This document shows positions 11,126 to 21,853 of a stretch of 64,000 bases of DNA, in pieces. The position numbers and the translations under genes are program-made. Positions within the stretch are counted from its first letter, which is position 1. Every line of letters begins with the position of its first letter. This stretch comes from Trichobilharzia regenti (lineage: Eukaryota > Platyhelminthes > Trematoda > Strigeidida > Schistosomatidae): positions 50,248 through 114,247 of the forward strand of contig CALYDD020000374.1 in assembly GCA_944472135.2 (NCBI GenBank). Direction: 5' to 3'. The notes under the pieces were generated by a model. It made no database searches, had not been told where the DNA came from, and saw only the letters and a list, made by a program, of their open reading frames with translations.

Positions 11126-11994
11126 ATGGCAATTATCAGTCCACAGAGTACGTGTTGATTATTTCGAAATGTGAATCGTCTATCACCTAGAAGTGCTTGA
11201 ACAATGATAGCTATCTCGTGAAAATGATCTTCTGCAACTCCATATCAGAAAAGTGAGCTATCCCATAACTCATTCTGCTCTAACGGTGAATCTTTTAAAT
11301 AAACCGTGATTCTGTTTCTAGTGCTCCATTCATCCTCTCTAATACTTTGCACCGTATGTTTTAGTATACATTTTGTGCAATCAAATTAACGCAGAGACTG
11401 GGAGTGTGCTGTTGTTAGCCTCGTGTCTAACCGGGCTTAGAATGAGTAAGTCAAATAGGAAAAGTGATGAAGACGCCCATCTACCCATTCGAATCCAGCT
11501 GTCCTTACCCTGTAGGTGGCTGAATTGCCCTACATACGAGTAATCAGTACTTTTAAGGACAACATCACATCCATACACTCAGTGTGTTCTTGGTTGAAAT
11601 CTGGGTTACAGAAGTAGATTATAAACTCTTCAGTTGACAGTGGAGTGTCCACTAGAACTTCATCTCTCTTACAGGTTTTTAAGATTTCTGTAAGATATCC
11701 GATTGCTCATTCTGCTGTCAGCGCAGTCCTCTCAGCTTTAATTATACCTTGAGTGTTCCACGTCCTACATTTCTTTTCCATCGAAGAAAGATGGATAGGT
11801 TGATTGACGTCAAGGAGCGTTCATTGCCAGCGACGTTTATGCTTCATGTTTCCAGAGAGAAAGAGGTTTTTCGTTCACACGTTAAGGTATCGATAGTGAT
11901 CCTTCTGGTTTACATGCGGTGTCACTCCCAGCTTCAAGATCATTCTACATTCTTCCCGTAGATTACTAACGGTTGGTAAGCTGTATCCCACCTC

Positions 11995-12080
11995 CACCAA
12001 GGGCACAGTGATTAGGACTCTCCCCGACCATGCACATGGTCCGAGGTTCGATCCTCTACGGACGCACACCTGACATCTAT
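11995..12080 (+). repeat. tRNA-like SINE head, left arm (mirror near 28,362-28,446)
   Basis: A tRNA-like head carries the core CCGACCATGCACATGGTCCG shared with the SINE at 9,285, followed by a good B-box, GAGGTTCGATCCTC. The downstream SINE body is missing; unrelated sequence follows after GACGCACACC. The segment of about 200 bp containing it is absent from unit 3 (near 56,430). It looks like a solo head or a 3'-truncated SINE. Confidence 0.6.
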
Positions 12081-15000
12081 GGTCGGTCTGCAAAATTTGG
12101 GCTAACGATATCCATGCTGAAAATTCCATACTTGTACCAAAAATACAGTGTGGAATCAAGCTGTAAATAAAAAAAATCAAATTCTTTTACCACATTTCAT
12201 TAGTGACAGATAATTTTTAATTAAGACCAACTCATAGTTCATCTGATTACTTACGTCAAATTCTCGCCAGAATATGAAAGGGAAGAATATTATAACAAAG
12301 GCTAATTCCACAATGAAAGTGACAAGTATGAACTCCCCAAAACTTTTGAGCACATCGAATCTGTTGACGACACTGACAGCTACTACAATCCCAGCAATAA
12401 CCACAGTAATTGTCCATATGACAAATGTCCACCAGAATGGTAAGTTGATGAGTGGAACAGCTGCAGCAAAGGCAACGATTATTGTCTGTGTTGGGGGGGG
12501 GAATGGAAAGGAGTCAATATTGAAGAGAAAAATGAAATACAACTATTCCAAAAAAGTGATCTTCACAATGAATGAATTTTCTCAACTGATTTTGATGAAT
12601 GAAGTCAGTTGGATGGAAGCGGTAAACTGTATCCTTAAGATTATGGGTGAACCATGAGATGGCGTGCATACACTGGATCAGCGTATACTACATGCTGATA
12701 ACAGTTACAATAATAGTTGCACTACAGAACCCAACCAACATGGCGATGGTTTCACTCTGGTTGTCAGTGATTACGAACATTGAACGTTTGTTCATGGGCC
12801 TTGGTCGCCATTGGAGGGCAAATGGAAGGCGCGAATGATTTAATCGTGTACAATTTAGAAAAACAAAGACGAAAGAATTCAAACAAAAGTGCAATACATT
12901 CCTTGTAAAACAGTTGAATATAGACTCAGTACAGGGTATTGATTTTAACTGCCGAAGAATACAATTTCTCGTCATTCACAGAGTCTTCGGAAATAATAAG
13001 AACTTAGGATTAAGTTCCTTGACACTGAAATTTGCACAGCGTTGAGACATGCCAGTTGTGAAACGAATTGCGCAAAGGTATTCAGGCCGTGGGTCTCTTT
13101 CTACTTCCCAGAAAGCATTTATCCAGTCAATTGCAAATAACTCAGATAATAAGTGTTAGGCGACAGGAAGAGATAAATCCTTATCTTTAGGTTTCAAATA
13201 AATCATTTGTTGTCGAATGCACCTCTAAATTTCTATCTCTCGTTCTGCATCTATAATTCACTCTGCAATACCAAAGGTGATCGATTGGATTCAAACACAT
13301 GTCCACTCTAACTACAATGACACTGGTTTAGCCATGATACTACAAGAAACTAAACACCCATCTATTGTGAAAATATTGAGGAATTCATGTTCATTTCTAC
13401 TTTCAATGATGTGTGTTGAAACCTGATCACATAAACTTCTTCCACTTTTATATTTCACTGATGTGTTCACACTATGGAGTGAGCGTTTCAAGAGTGACTT
13501 CAGTAGCTTTAATATTTTTACTATTTGTTGTTCCAGTCAGTTGGAAATCTTAACCCTAGTTTATCTCTATTTCTTTCATATTTGACCACCAGATATAATT
13601 AGGCGTCAGGATTTTCAGCTCTCAATTCGCTTCTTGAGGATAACACGACTTCTTTCTTTCTTTTAGTGTAAAAATTATCCCTTGTCTGTTTCACTTAAAG
13701 ATATTGCGTAATTTTTATGTAGAGTTACATGAAAGGCAACAAGCGAAACATGCACTTATAAGAACATCTAAGGTCAGACAAACAAGAGCAAAATATCAAT
13801 GTGAATATAGCACTTTCATAAAACCAGTTGACTTAAGATTGTGAATTGCGAAACGCATTCCACTTACAAGTAGACGTAATTAAAGGGGAACCGAACTGTA
13901 ACTGAGGTATCAGCAACATTTCAGTGTAGAAATGTTCCCAGAATTCTGTATTGTTACAAACAAAATCAATGACAGTTAAAAATATTTGGATTATGTAGAT
14001 CAAGTTGGACAGGATGCGGATAGAGGATAATTGACATCTCCTCTTACTGTATCGACTTAATATGACGATTTCTACCAGATTACTTAAATTACGCTTCATT
14101 GTATTCTTTCGAATGATGGGTAGCCGAGTAACATTGGTAAATGGGATAACAATAACTACTTATACTGGCAAACGTGTAGCACTCACATGAATACGTTTCA
14201 TTTTCACATGCAAGAGCATATTTCTTATAATCCTACAACATATTCAGTTACTGAAGTTCAGTCTTTTGATTTGTGAGACACTATTGGTTGGAATGAAATA
14301 TTGAGTTAGTCATGTAATTGATAGGTACTATTGTTCTTCAGTCTTTTCCACTTAGTCTATCATCAATATCGATCGTCTACCTGATTGCATGGTGGTTTCA
14401 ATGTTAATGATAGCTTGATCAAACAGACACTCAAGTCCACCTCACCATTTTGAATTGTAATGGCTTATTCAATGTTCCTCTCTTGACCTGATTGTTTACG
14501 GTGTACCAAATTATGGGGTGTATAATAAATTGGGTGATAAATTAAGAATGCATAAAACGTAAGTGTTATACCTACCCGCATGTCCATGAGAACCAAGAAT
14601 TTACTTTCATCCATTCACGAAGCACCGAACTTTAAAAATTTCCATTAACGCAATCAGTCAACAACACACAACGAACACAGGTAACACGAGAGCGCAGATT
14701 CCCCACACAATTGTTATCTGTACTGATACTATGATGTACGTCTTTGGGAAACAATGAATGATATGAACATCCTTTGAAAAATGAAACAAATAACTTCCAA
14801 ATGAACTCCCTTGTTCTTCATTCAACCGAAAACTGATTGGAAAGAGACTTGATTATTTCGGTTATAAGTGATAACAACGGGGAACATACCTCCGTGTTGT
14901 TTTGCAAATTCACTGAATCTTGTATTGAAGGTAGTTCATCTGCTGGAGTAAATGGGAGAATTGTTCGTTTTCCATTTTTGACTGATGATATTTAACAATG

Positions 15001-18000
15001 ATTCATAATAAATTTAAAAAAGAAGACAAGAAAAGAAGAACATTTGATGGTAAACTCATGTAAAGAGAGCGATACGCTCCTATGCATTATGTCTCTTTAC
15101 AATGAACTACCCGAGAATTCGTGACTCAAAGAATATAGCTCTAATCAAATGGTGGAATGCAAGGAATCGGTTTGTTTCATTTTTCATGCCGATTTAACTA
15201 GTTAAGCCAAAGTTTGCATGCTATGACTTAGCTACTAAACGTTTTCCCTTGAACTTTCAAGTTTCAAAACTGGAAAGCAGAACAGTATGATGTGATTTAC
15301 AGTACACTTTGATTCCTCTAAATATTCAGATTTTACTGCTGTCACAGGTCAAATATATGATGTGGGTGTCTCAAGTATTCCAAGAACAGTTCTTTTGCAA
15401 CGTTATACATTCCAAGTTACAAAAATTCGTGCAATATATGCTGAAAATGTTCAATTCACAGTGTTCAGAGGCTTATTCATTTTAGAGTGAAGATCACTAG
15501 ATATGGCTGTTGCTCTTATTTACCCCATGTCAGTGAGCATTTTCTCAGGTATCGAGTTAATCTTCCGGACAGCAAAATCAACTAGGTAATTACAAATACT
15601 CACATTTACAGTCATCTGAAATAAGAATGTTCACCCAACACAAGGTACTATCACCCAGTAAAACAACTCTTACATGACTTAGCGAGTTGAATAGTAATAT
15701 GTAATTACCCATATTTTATGCATAGTCATGTATTGAAATAGAATCTTCGGAATCACAATGTTGAATGTCACAGTATCTATTGAAGTATGAAAATATACTG
15801 AGACATATTCTTGTAGTTTACTTGTAGTTGTTTGATATCACACGAATCAGCGTGGTGATCATGAGTATTAAATTACCCAGCCTATTCTGATTGTGATTAT
15901 CCTACGTCTGATAAGTCATAATGGTTGACAGTTTGCATCAGTCTTTGAAGACCAAATTGGATTTTCATGCACTTTTTGTCATCTCAATTCATTCTGGGTA
16001 TGATCTATTCTGCATGGTTATAAAATTAACTTAGACACTTTAAAAACAAACACTACAGTTGTCGCATCGATATTTATCCCTCATTTGAGATAGTGTTAGG
16101 TGAGGCGCAAACCATGTGCAAGTAAAACCCAGTTGACCAGTTAAAATGGAGAATCTTGATATATATTAATGTATGATATCCAAGTATATGAAAGCACTGT
16201 TGTCTGGCACATTCAAATCTGAATATTCCAGATAGATACTTCAGACTTGTTCTTCCCATAATTTGACAAAAGTTAAGATACTTTAAACAACTCAAGGGAC
16301 AAGTCTATGTGTTGCGTTACAATTTACAGAAACCTAATATTGTCTCTCATGTCAGTTTCAGTATATTCATTTCGAAAATATCCATGTTTCTGGTGAGCAT
16401 GCTACGACTTATTCATTGCGTCAAATGTACCTCAGATATACTTTAAGTTCTTCAACTTTCAACACTGTGGTGACTAACCGCACTTCCAAACCTACTGCAG
16501 TGAGAACATGGGTGCCCGATTCTGATTAGAATCTTTCGGTCATATAAGGAATATAGAATCACTGATTTTCAAAGTGGCTGATTCAGTCAGAAATATCTCA
16601 AAATATTAGGCAACAAATCAGTGACTTATTCATGTGTCAAATTACCCTCAGAAATACATTTCAGTCGTCACCCTTTAAAACTGTCCATGACTAACTACAT
16701 TCCCCCACCTATTTCAGTGAGTATATACGTGTTCAATGCTGAATGAAAACTTTGAGTCAATTAGTGAATAAAGAATCACTGATTTTCAAAGTGGCTGATT
16801 CAGTCAGAACTATCCCAAAATATTAGGCAACAAATCAGGGATTCATTCATGCATCAAATTAAACCTTACAGACGTTTGTTAAAAAGGACACTTTATCTTT
16901 GATATATGGAGGATGCCGTCGCCTTTGAATAAGACTTGGTTTTTGTTGTCGTTCATCAGATACACCACACTAACATGAAACGTGAAATGAGGTCATGAGT
17001 AGTACGTCATCATAATGAACAGTCTCATGTAAGCATAACAACTATGAGAGCTGGAAATAAAACTTTCTGGAATAAACTTTCAAGTGTACAATGAAATTCA
17101 CATATAAAAATTTAAACTAACCCTCGTTTGATGAAGTTGTCATTGTCAAAATTGTAATAAGTGCAGATATTTCGAAATAAATGTGCAATTCGATTTAAAA
17201 ATGTGAGAATATTTGAAAATCAGTCAAGGCAAATTTATATGAGCAAAATTGTTGACATCAATGAATTAAAACATGAACTTTGATAAATTAATAGAAACAA
17301 CCAATGAAATAGCTTGATTGTAGTCAATTGAAATAAAAGCTACACTCCTTCAAACATTGTCTGAGAAGACATGTAAGAATGAAGCCTTTTAAGTCTATCA
17401 GAAACCACAAACCACGTTAATTAGATATCGCAATTAAAGGGGTCTACTCTGAGCAGATAAACAGACCAGAATCGAACTACCATGGCATGATGGCAGGTGG
17501 AGAGTCAATGAACACATCAGACACACTGAGTAGTTACTCCGCCATACTCCTAAACGAATAGCGTGAGAAATGGAACATTATATGAAAAGAAATATACCGT
17601 TGTAGACATTCGAAGTGGGAGCCAAGTAACTAGAGGGCGAGTGTAGGAAGAATAACAAATTTTAATCTATAGGTTGAATTGATATCTCTATTCTACTTCT
17701 TGAATTGAAAAAGGAACAGCATGAGAAATGGGCTACACATAGGATTCAAACTCTACGTGTAAGCGTCTGTTCAGCCTCATAGAATGCCTGTTCACTGATT
17801 TTAGGGTTGTATTATCGTCACAGTACTTCTGCATTCTTCATGTTACTATTAGAACTGATTGGTGAACATTGGTGTTTTATGAGTCAGCTGAACTGGATGG
17901 TGAAGTGAATGACATCGGAATCTGTTAATTCAGAGTGCGATTAAAGACAGTGGTTTCCACGAATCGAGGAGGCCATATGCATTCCGCCTTATTGGTGAAC

Positions 18001-18588
18001 TTAATTGATTTCAGGGCTGAATATGTAGTACGCAACTGGTGATTTGGAAGGTATTACGTATTTCGATGACTGACTGATTTACGGATTTTGTGTTTCAGCT
18101 AGTCAGATAACTTATACGTTGCAGTGTCCATGATATCTCGTGAGAGACAAGTAGTTTAAAAGTGGCAATGTTTATGTACCCTCAAACTCAGAGTGATCAA
18201 GACTACATCAACGACTGACCCTGCCTAACCATCGAGTTTCAGCTAACTGCAACCTTAACCGACTTCAAATCAGGAGTGTTTGAAAGTGCAGCTGTGTTAG
18301 TGGAAAATAGTTCACGGTTTTACTTCTACTAAATAAAAAGGCGAAAACCGCATTCCTTGCTCGACTCACCTAATCTTTCTTGCTCATTTCATCCCATTCT
18401 CTCCAGTCCTGTTTGTTTGGCTATACGGCTGCCCGCATGCTCTCATCGCCCCCCCCACCAACATTATCTCTTTCACTTCACTTTGTTTGCCTAACTCGCC
18501 ATTTACAATTGGTGTTATATTTGACGGTCTGGCATACGATATAAGTATAAAACTTGGGCACTGTGATGGTAGAGTATAACTCCATTTT

Positions 18589-18748
18589 GGATAAGATTTT
18601 ATTTTGATAAATCACACAGTGTCGTACAGTAATATTAACTGATGACGTTTCAAGTTGATATGATTACGAGCAATAGATTGTTCTCGAAACGCCATCAGTA
18701 ATTATTACTGCACAACACTGTGTGATTTATCAAAATAAGATCTTATCC
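18589..18748. mobile_element. Foldback/MITE-like element, left arm
   Basis: A 160-bp sequence with two 63-bp terminal inverted repeats (18,589-18,651 and 18,686-18,748) matching at about 90 percent by eye, around a 34-bp loop. The outer ends read GGATAAGAT and ATCTTATCC, and both arms contain AAATCACACAGTGT. No coding frame is present. The mirror copy is at 21,694-21,853. Half of a related element is at about 39,130-39,195. The sequence just outside (AACTTGGGCACTGTGATGG) is related to that flanking the foldback at 34,724. Confidence 0.75.
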
Positions 18749-18833
18749 ATACTGGCATACGGTGTCACTCAACTTTCTCCTCAGTGTGGGTCATTGTTAT
18801 ATTTCACAGCATGCTTTCATTCTTGAATAGTAG

Positions 18834-19070
18834 TCATGTAAATTCAGAAGAATTGATGAGATATTCAGAAGTTTGTGTTAGGTATTTTAGTTCCTCGCCG
18901 AGTAGTATTTTGGGAATTTTGGGAGCTCGACCATATATGTAACCTCGATATTTGAGAAAAATGTTACCTCCTCCAAAATAATCTGCTTCTATTAAGACTG
19001 CAGCTCTTCCATTTAATTCATATTCCAATATTCGATATACTTCATTTTCATCAGTCTCAGTGGCTTGCAT
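18834..19070 (-). CDS. 78-codon open frame of unknown status, left arm
   Basis: An ATG-initiated 78-codon frame beginning MQATETDENEVYRILEYELN and ending TSEYLINSSEFT. It resembles no family I recognise and shows no signal peptide or membrane segment. It is identical in the right arm (21,372-21,608), as expected from overall arm identity. In unit 3 (44,590-44,815) the corresponding sequence is broken by deletions and stops. That argues against long-term conservation as a protein; it may be chance or retroelement debris. Confidence 0.15.
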   Translation of the reverse strand: MQATETDENEVYRILEYELNGRAAVLIEADYFGGGNIFLKYRGYIYGRAPKIPKILLGEELKYLTQTSEYLINSSEFT

Positions 19071-19086
19071 GAGATCAAAAGGTTTT

Positions 19087-19150
19087 GCGTTGCCAGTTCA
19101 GCGGTAGAAGGCTTGTCAACCATGGAAGAGCCATGTGTTCAGGTCCTAGT
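19087..19150 (+). repeat. tRNA-like head of a second type, left arm (mirror 21,293-21,355)
   Basis: An A-box-like stretch (GTTCAGCGGTAGAAGGCTTG) is followed about 35 bp later by a degenerate B-box (TGTTCAGGTCC). The unit 3 homologue on the minus strand at 44,525-44,575 has a better A-box (TGGTTCAGTGGTAGAATGC). A body of several hundred bp follows, shared by all unit copies. It looks like a tRNA-derived retroposon older than the unit duplications, not a functional tRNA: the arms cannot form a full cloverleaf. Confidence 0.45.
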
Positions 19151-19790
19151 AATGCATTAGTGGATCTAGTTTATTCGCCTGTGATGAGTTTTGAAATCGC
19201 CGGAGGATGGGCATAAAGTCACCATCACTGATGAAACTTCAAAGCAATTCTATTAGTTGGAATCAGGAATTTGAGAAAAGCGGAGTCTAATTAAGGCTTA
19301 AATGACATCAATCTAACAATGTATCCGTTTCTATGAAAGCAAATGTGACTTTGTGGATTTGAGATGTCCACACAGTGTTTGCGTCAGCTAGAGCTGGTCA
19401 TATTGTAGAGGAAATTGAGATCATATGATACAGAATCGTTTACACTCTAGAGCAATCGAAGAACTTAGCTATTCAAATAGCCAACTGGAAATTCAATAAT
19501 CTACTTCTGTCATCAGAATGACAACCATTAGCACAGTGTCGATGCTACTATTGTGATGTTGTCAGCGGCTGTTGTGAAGTGGAAACCAATAGCCTCCAGG
19601 ACCACGATAGAAATATGCAACTCAAAACTAAGGCAGACACTTCATAATCTCGTGAAATTGCAAATACAGACTACTGGATGAAAGATCGAAAAGAGAATCG
19701 CATACAGATTCATATCACTACCCAGCGTAGGGAATCTTCAAGATCCGGTGCAAAACAGTGAAAGAAGCTGGAGATGGAAAATAACTGGAA

Positions 19791-20877
19791 TGTTCATCAT
19801 GCAAATAATAATATTCAAACATGTCATTCTTGATTTCAGTGGTGATCTAAGCAACAGGTAAATATGTTGGCTAGAAATTGGGTACTGCTTAGGATACCTC
19901 AGAATCTGACAATCACCGGATTGATCGCACACCATAGAATCTAGCCAAATATAATACTAGAAGACAATCTGTACACAAGACGCAAACGTCCGTCAGTGTG
20001 AGGCTCGTTCTGATTAAGAAAACATCAGATAAGCGACCGTGTATATAGTCTGTAGTTCGATTCCCGGTCGAAACACTCCTTTACCCCCAAAAAAAACCAA
20101 AGGAAGGTTAACCCCCGTAAAAAAAACTACAAACTTCAAGACTATTTTGAAGCCTTATGTTCCACTGAGAACTTGAAGTAAAGAAAAACAACAGAAACTG
20201 ATGCGATTAAAACATCAACACTTTTTTAAGATTAGACTAATAGATTTTATTTCTAGACCTGATTCTCGGCTTTCCTAAAGATGATTCTCGCGATAAGTAA
20301 TTTGTCCTCGGATGTTCGTTATGTTCTCTGTAAATTCAAACAACTTGCCGACACTTAAACTGAACACCAAAGTAAACTAAAATCAAAGCCTTAAGCTAAG
20401 TGACGGAAGTCAGTTATTTGTAACATCTGTCTGAAAAACTTGATATTCAGTGTATGAGAATTGCTGTAAACACTAAATGATGAAAAACAACAATAATAAT
20501 AATATTCTGAACAGTTCATCTATACAGAATACGAAATTTTCAGAGTATTTTTTATTTATTACTTATACAGAATTTTCAAGTAGACTCATTTCGTGTTCTA
20601 TATCCTTTGAAGTATTTGCAAAACACGGCGAGTGTAAAAGATTAAATATGCTTCAGATCTAACAATAGGAGTTACATAATATATTTTAGATCCTGGGTGT
20701 CGATCAGATATTTTGTGATAAGCTACTCTTCGAATTCTGCATAATGTGTAGATATACTGTTCGGAATATAGCTGCCGTTATCACCATGCATTCAAGGTAG
20801 AACATTGCGCTCAGTAACAATTCTCTAACGTAATCTCGATTCTGTCGTCAATTTCGGGTGAGTATATGATTTTAAAA
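19791..20877. other. Palindrome spacer
   Basis: 1,087 bp between the arms with no internal symmetry. Its left part (19,791-20,015) is a diverged homologue of 41,610-41,780, the sequence upstream of unit 3. Its right part (from about 20,190) is the start of unit 2 and matches 43,185 onward. The palindrome centre is therefore an asymmetric junction inside the repeat, not a simple hairpin tip. A SINE lies within it. Confidence 0.8.
20029..20180 (+). mobile_element. SINE in the palindrome spacer, 5' decayed
   Basis: A B-box-like AGTTCGATTCCCGG is followed by ACACTCCTTTACCC. After a short gap comes the SINE 3' module (ACTTCAAG, GAAGCCTTATGTTCCACTGA). Imperfect direct repeats AAGAAAACATCAG (20,016-20,028) and AAGAAAAACAACAG (20,181-20,194) flank it. 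It belongs to the same family as the SINE at 9,285 but is older, with A-rich expansions in its middle. Confidence 0.65.
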
Positions 20878-21371
20878 TTCCAGTTATTTTCCATCTCCAG
20901 CTTCTTTCACTGTTTTGCACCGGATCTTGAAGATTCCCTACGCTGGGTAGTGATATGAATCTGTATGCGATTCTCTTTTCGATCTTTCATCCAGTAGTCT
21001 GTATTTGCAATTTCACGAGATTATGAAGTGTCTGCCTTAGTTTTGAGTTGCATATTTCTATCGTGGTCCTGGAGGCTATTGGTTTCTACAAAGTCACATT
21101 TGCTTTCATAGAAACGGATACATTGTTAGATTGATGTCATTTAAGCCTTAATTAGACTCCGCTTTTCTCAAATTCCTGATTCCAACTAATAGAATTGCTT
21201 TGAAGTTTCATCAGTGATGGTGACTTTATGCCCATCCTCCGGCGATTTCAAAACTCATCACAGGCGAATAAACTAGATCCACTAATGCATTACTAGGACC
21301 TGAACACATGGCTCTTCCATGGTTGACAAGCCTTCTACCGCTGAACTGGCAACGCAAAACCTTTTGATCTC

Positions 21372-21608
21372 ATGCAAGCCACTGAGACTGATGAAAATGA
21401 AGTATATCGAATATTGGAATATGAATTAAATGGAAGAGCTGCAGTCTTAATAGAAGCAGATTATTTTGGAGGAGGTAACATTTTTCTCAAATATCGAGGT
21501 TACATATATGGTCGAGCTCCCAAAATTCCCAAAATACTACTCGGCGAGGAACTAAAATACCTAACACAAACTTCTGAATATCTCATCAATTCTTCTGAAT
21601 TTACATGA
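21372..21608 (+). CDS. 78-codon open frame of unknown status, right arm
   Basis: The mirror of 18,834-19,070, identical in translation. It has no recognised domain and is not conserved in unit 3. It starts about 20 bp beyond the tRNA-like head on the other strand (21,293-21,355). Confidence 0.15.
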   Translation: MQATETDENEVYRILEYELNGRAAVLIEADYFGGGNIFLKYRGYIYGRAPKIPKILLGEELKYLTQTSEYLINSSEFT

Positions 21609-21693
21609 CTACTATTCAAGAATGAAAGCATGCTGTGAAATATAACAATGACCCACACTGAGGAGAAAGTTGAGTGACACCGTATGCCAGTAT

Positions 21694-21853
21694 GGATAAG
21701 ATCTTATTTTGATAAATCACACAGTGTTGTGCAGTAATAATTACTGATGGCGTTTCGAGAACAATCTATTGCTCGTAATCATATCAACTTGAAACGTCAT
21801 CAGTTAATATTACTGTACGACACTGTGTGATTTATCAAAATAAAATCTTATCC
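21694..21853. mobile_element. Foldback/MITE-like element, right arm
   Basis: The mirror of the element at 18,589-18,748, with the same 63-bp inverted ends around a 34-bp loop. Because both arms carry it, it was present before the palindrome formed or was copied by conversion. Confidence 0.75.

Larger units (their letters stand above)
10685..14991 (-). pseudogene. TMBIM/Bax-inhibitor-1-like membrane protein gene, left-arm copy
   Basis: This is the reverse-strand mirror of the right-arm copy. Exon 1 ends at 14,890 before a GTATGT donor. The TM1-like exon is at about 14,677-14,741. The large TM exon is at 12,255-12,485, ending FWREFD before GTAAGT. The last exon starts at 11,217 and is split by a 312-bp insertion at 10,814-11,125. 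Three lesions are visible beyond that insertion: the start ATG is ATA as in the right arm, the 48-bp exon lies in the segment deleted here, and the acceptor before the last exon reads CAC instead of CAG. The original role would be a multi-pass ER/Golgi-type membrane protein, by family analogy only. Confidence 0.55.
9802..19790. repeat. Left arm of the giant palindrome
   Basis: This is an inverted, near-identical copy of 20,878-32,035. Paired coordinates sum to 40,441-40,444 over most of the arm, so the arms are almost free of indels for about 8 kb. Four exceptions are seen. The left arm has 226 extra bp at about 19,355-19,580. It lacks about 1.5 kb relative to 29,090-30,740. It has a diverged patch at about 10,980-11,390. 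It has an extra copy of the 137-bp unit. Sampled stretches elsewhere show about one to two differences per 100 bp. Confidence 0.93.

Noticed and set aside
12274..12657. 127-codon plus-strand frame (mirror 27,784-28,167) with an apparent start
   Set aside because: It is antisense to the large TMBIM-like exon, which has hydrophobic segments, splice sites and homologues. The plus-strand frame is a shadow.
18640..18690. CTGATGA followed later by GAAAC in the foldback, suggesting a hammerhead ribozyme
   Set aside because: The core strings are there, but the bases next to them do not pair into a closing stem II, and the order arises from the inverted repeat itself. PLEs can carry hammerheads, yet this one does not fit.
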